Origin: an uncultured Sphingomonadaceae bacterium
Lineage (GTDB): Bacteria; Pseudomonadota; Alphaproteobacteria; Sphingomonadales; Sphingomonadaceae
DNA length: 64,000 bases
Direction of reading: 5' to 3'
NCBI GenBank assembly: GCA_947489315.1
Contig: CANLCX010000002.1
Location: 682,001 to 746,000, forward strand
Positions 61,824-64,000 of the stretch are shown piece by piece (the stretch's first letter is position 1; every line of letters starts with the position of its first letter). A model generated the notes under the pieces. That model saw nothing but the letters and a program-made list of their open reading frames with translations, did no database searches and was not told where the DNA came from. A program made the translations under genes and the position numbers.

Positions 61824-61855
61824 CTGGTAAGAACCAGGAATGAGGGAACGGGACA

Positions 61856-64000
61856 ATGAATCTCGAGAAATTTACCGACCGCGCTAAAGGTTTTTTGCAA
61901 TCAGCACAGACTGTGGCGATCCGGATGAACCATCAGCAGATTACCGCTGCGCATTTGCTCAAGGCCTTGCTCGAAGATGACCAGGGCATGGCTTCCGGCT
62001 TGATCGCTAAGGCGGGCGGCAATGCCAAACAAGCCCATCTCGAAATCGATACAGCCTTGGACAAGATACCGGCAGTATCAGGCAGTGGGGCGCAGCAGAC
62101 GCCCGGGCTGAATAACGATGCTGTGCGCGCGCTGGATCAGGCGGAACAAGTCGCTGAGAAAGCTGGAGACAGCTATGTTACGGTGGAACGGCTTTTGCTC
62201 GCGCTCACCCTGTCCAAGGACACGGCGGCTGGCAAGGCGCTGACCAACGCGGGTGTGACACCCGATGCCTTAAACAGCGCGATCAACGATTTACGCGGCG
62301 GACGCTCTGCTGACACGGCGTCGGCCGAAGATCGCTATGACGCGATGAAGAAATTTGCCCGCGACCTCACCGAAGCCGCCCGCGAAGGCAAGATGGATCC
62401 GGTAATCGGCCGCGACGAGGAAATTCGCCGGACGATCCAGATTTTAGCACGACGGACCAAGAATAACCCGGTATTAATCGGCGAACCCGGCGTCGGCAAG
62501 ACCGCTATCGCCGAAGGGTTAGCGCTGCGTATCGCCAATGGCGATGTCCCCGACAGTCTCAAAGACCGCCGCCTGATGTCACTCGACATGGGCGCGCTCA
62601 TTGCAGGCGCAAAATATCGCGGCGAGTTTGAAGAACGGCTCAAAGGCGTGCTTGACGAAGTGCGCGGTGCGGATGGCGAAATCATCCTGTTCATTGACGA
62701 GATGCATACGCTTATCGGTGCGGGTGCATCGGAAGGCTCAATGGATGCTAGCAACCTTTTGAAACCAGCACTTGCGCGCGGCGAACTGCATTGCATTGGC
62801 GCGACTACGCTGGACGAATATCAGAAGCATGTAGAAAAAGACCCTGCCCTACAACGGCGCTTTCAGCCCGTTGTGATTGGTGAACCGACGGTCGAAGATA
62901 CGATCTCGATCCTGCGCGGCCTGAAGGAAAAATATGAACTGCATCATGGTGTGCGGATTACTGATGGCGCGCTCGTCAGTGCAGCCACCCTGTCGCACCG
63001 CTATATCTCCGACCGCTTCCTGCCGGATAAAGCCATCGACCTGATGGACGAAGCCGCCTCGCGCATCCGTATGGAAGTGGAATCCAAGCCGGAGGAAATC
63101 GAAACGCTTGATCGAAAGATCATTCAGCTCAAAATTGAGCGCGAAGCCTTATCCAAGGAAAGCGATGACGCGTCGAAAAGCCGTCTCGAAACTTTGGAAA
63201 AGGACTTGTCCGAACTAGAGCAGGAATCGACCGAACTCACCACCCGCTGGCAGGGTGAGAAAGACAAGATCAACGCCGAAGCTCAAGTAAAAGAAGAATT
63301 GGATGCGGCCCGTCTGGAGCTGGAACAGGCCGAACGTGCTGGCGATCTCGCCAAGGCCGGTGAGCTGAGCTACGGCACTATTCCCAATCTTGAAAAGAAA
63401 CTCGAAGAGGCTGGCGATGCGACTGAAGGCGCGATGTTGCGCGAGGAAGTGGTTAGCGAAGATATTGCCTCAGTTGTTTCCAAATGGACCGGCATTCCGG
63501 TCGATAAAATGCTCGAAGGTGAACGCGAAAAGCTGCTCGCCATGGAAGAGCTGATCGGTAAACGGGTCATCGGCCAGAAAGATGCGATCGAAGCCGTTTC
63601 CGCGGCCGTCCGTCGCTCCCGTGCAGGGTTGCAAGATCCCAACCGTCCCCTTGGCAGCTTCCTGTTCCTCGGCCCCACCGGTGTCGGCAAGACCGAACTC
63701 ACCAAGGCTTTGGCGGGATTTCTGTTTGATGATGACCAGGCAATGGTCCGCATCGACATGTCTGAATTTATGGAGAAGCACAGTGTCGCGCGCTTAATCG
63801 GCGCGCCTCCGGGCTATGTCGGCTATGAAGAAGGCGGTGTCCTAACGGAAGCGGTCCGCAGACGCCCCTATCAGGTCATCCTGTTTGACGAAGTCGAAAA
63901 GGCTCATGGCGATGTCTTCAATGTTTTGTTGCAAGTCCTTGATGATGGCCATCTGACAGACGGACAAGGCCGCAAGGTTGATTTCTCCAACACATTGATC
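61856..64000 (+). CDS. clpB: ClpB disaggregase, cut by the window end
   Basis: 715 residues are present and the frame is open to the right edge; the family is about 860 residues. ClpB with DnaK pulls proteins out of aggregates. N-domain ([17 protein letters not shown]), first AAA+ module with [13 protein letters not shown] and [13 protein letters not shown], the ClpB-specific coiled-coil middle domain (about 410-525, for example [17 protein letters not shown]), and second module with [10 protein letters not shown] and [11 protein letters not shown] sigma-32 promoter precedes it. The last about 145 residues lie outside. Confidence 0.97.
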   Translation, partial: MNLEKFTDRAKGFLQSAQTVAIRMNHQQITAAHLLKALLEDDQGMASGLIAKAGGNAKQAHLEIDTALDKIPAVSGSGAQQTPGLNNDAVRALDQAEQVAEKAGDSYVTVERLLLALTLSKDTAAGKALTNAGVTPDALNSAINDLRGGRSADTASAEDRYDAMKKFARDLTEAAREGKMDPVIGRDEEIRRTIQILARRTKNNPVLIGEPGVGKTAIAEGLALRIANGDVPDSLKDRRLMSLDMGALIAGAKYRGEFEERLKGVLDEVRGADGEIILFIDEMHTLIGAGASEGSMDASNLLKPALARGELHCIGATTLDEYQKHVEKDPALQRRFQPVVIGEPTVEDTISILRGLKEKYELHHGVRITDGALVSAATLSHRYISDRFLPDKAIDLMDEAASRIRMEVESKPEEIETLDRKIIQLKIEREALSKESDDASKSRLETLEKDLSELEQESTELTTRWQGEKDKINAEAQVKEELDAARLELEQAERAGDLAKAGELSYGTIPNLEKKLEEAGDATEGAMLREEVVSEDIASVVSKWTGIPVDKMLEGEREKLLAMEELIGKRVIGQKDAIEAVSAAVRRSRAGLQDPNRPLGSFLFLGPTGVGKTELTKALAGFLFDDDQAMVRIDMSEFMEKHSVARLIGAPPGYVGYEEGGVLTEAVRRRPYQVILFDEVEKAHGDVFNVLLQVLDDGHLTDGQGRKVDFSNTLI

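Noticed and set aside
1-64000. Prophage, integrative element or CRISPR array
   Set aside because: Apart from the lone M15 peptidase and DUF1353 genes there are no phage, integrase or transposase genes, no tRNA-linked att repeats and no regularly spaced direct repeats.

Overview
The window looks like chromosomal DNA from an alphaproteobacterium of the order Sphingomonadales. The grounds are large TonB-dependent receptors of the Xanthomonas/Caulobacter type, an alphaproteobacterial LexA box (GTTC-N7-GTTC) in front of uvrA, DUF4402 and DUF4197 secreted proteins, and the codon usage. The genus is inference; Sphingorhabdus/Parasphingorhabdus-like marine bacteria would fit. I found no rRNA, tRNA, CRISPR array or intact insertion sequence.

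Layout. 1-14.5 kb is mixed housekeeping: a partial AI-2E family permease, gmk, a DUF11-type secreted protein, a sulfatase-fold membrane enzyme, a lipoprotein cytochrome c, uvrA, a small phosphatase broken by a stop codon inside its active-site loop, a peptidase M15, dodecin, small membrane and CBS proteins, an MFS carrier and a nitroreductase. 14.6-27.5 kb is a complete alginate-use locus: TonB receptor, GntR regulator, then one operon in the order PL6 lyase, PL17 lyase, KdgF, MFS carrier, DEH reductase, KDPG aldolase, KDG kinase. The first four operon genes overlap by 4 bp. The receptor and operon promoters share a two-site motif with matched spacing.

27.5-31.5 kb is a poorly coding island with decayed ORF pieces, hairpin repeats, a cluster of DnaA-box-like sites, a DUF1353 gene, DUF4197 and lipoprotein genes, and a probable stress-regulated unit: a 24-residue membrane peptide followed by hairpins that expose CCUCCUCCC. 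31.6-41.65 kb is a divergent acyl-CoA catabolic cluster with a two-subunit acyl-CoA dehydrogenase pair on one side. The other side has a split ACAD10/11-like module (kinase plus dehydrogenase) with three oxidoreductases and a GPH transporter. This resembles 4-hydroxyacyl-CoA breakdown, as in the lva pathway.

41.65-47.8 kb holds two paralogous secreted proteins, a second TonB receptor and glnK-amtB behind a sigma-54 promoter. The amtB 3' end carries hairpins with CCUCC loops and a terminator, a likely 3'-UTR small RNA. 47.8-64 kb has patatin, DUF2007, PPOX, CPBP, DUF924, tldD, a zinc-finger protein, two DUF4402 proteins, an ABC ATPase coupled to nadB, an alpha/beta hydrolase, penicillin acylase with a 58-residue Cys-rich protein, an exported M17 aminopeptidase, and clpB (cut by the window end) behind a heat-shock promoter.

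Most interesting points: the two candidate anti-Shine-Dalgarno small RNAs, the matched alginate promoters, the split ACAD10/11-like cluster, and the nonsense codon inside the phosphatase loop. All searches and structure calculations that would settle these are named but were not run.
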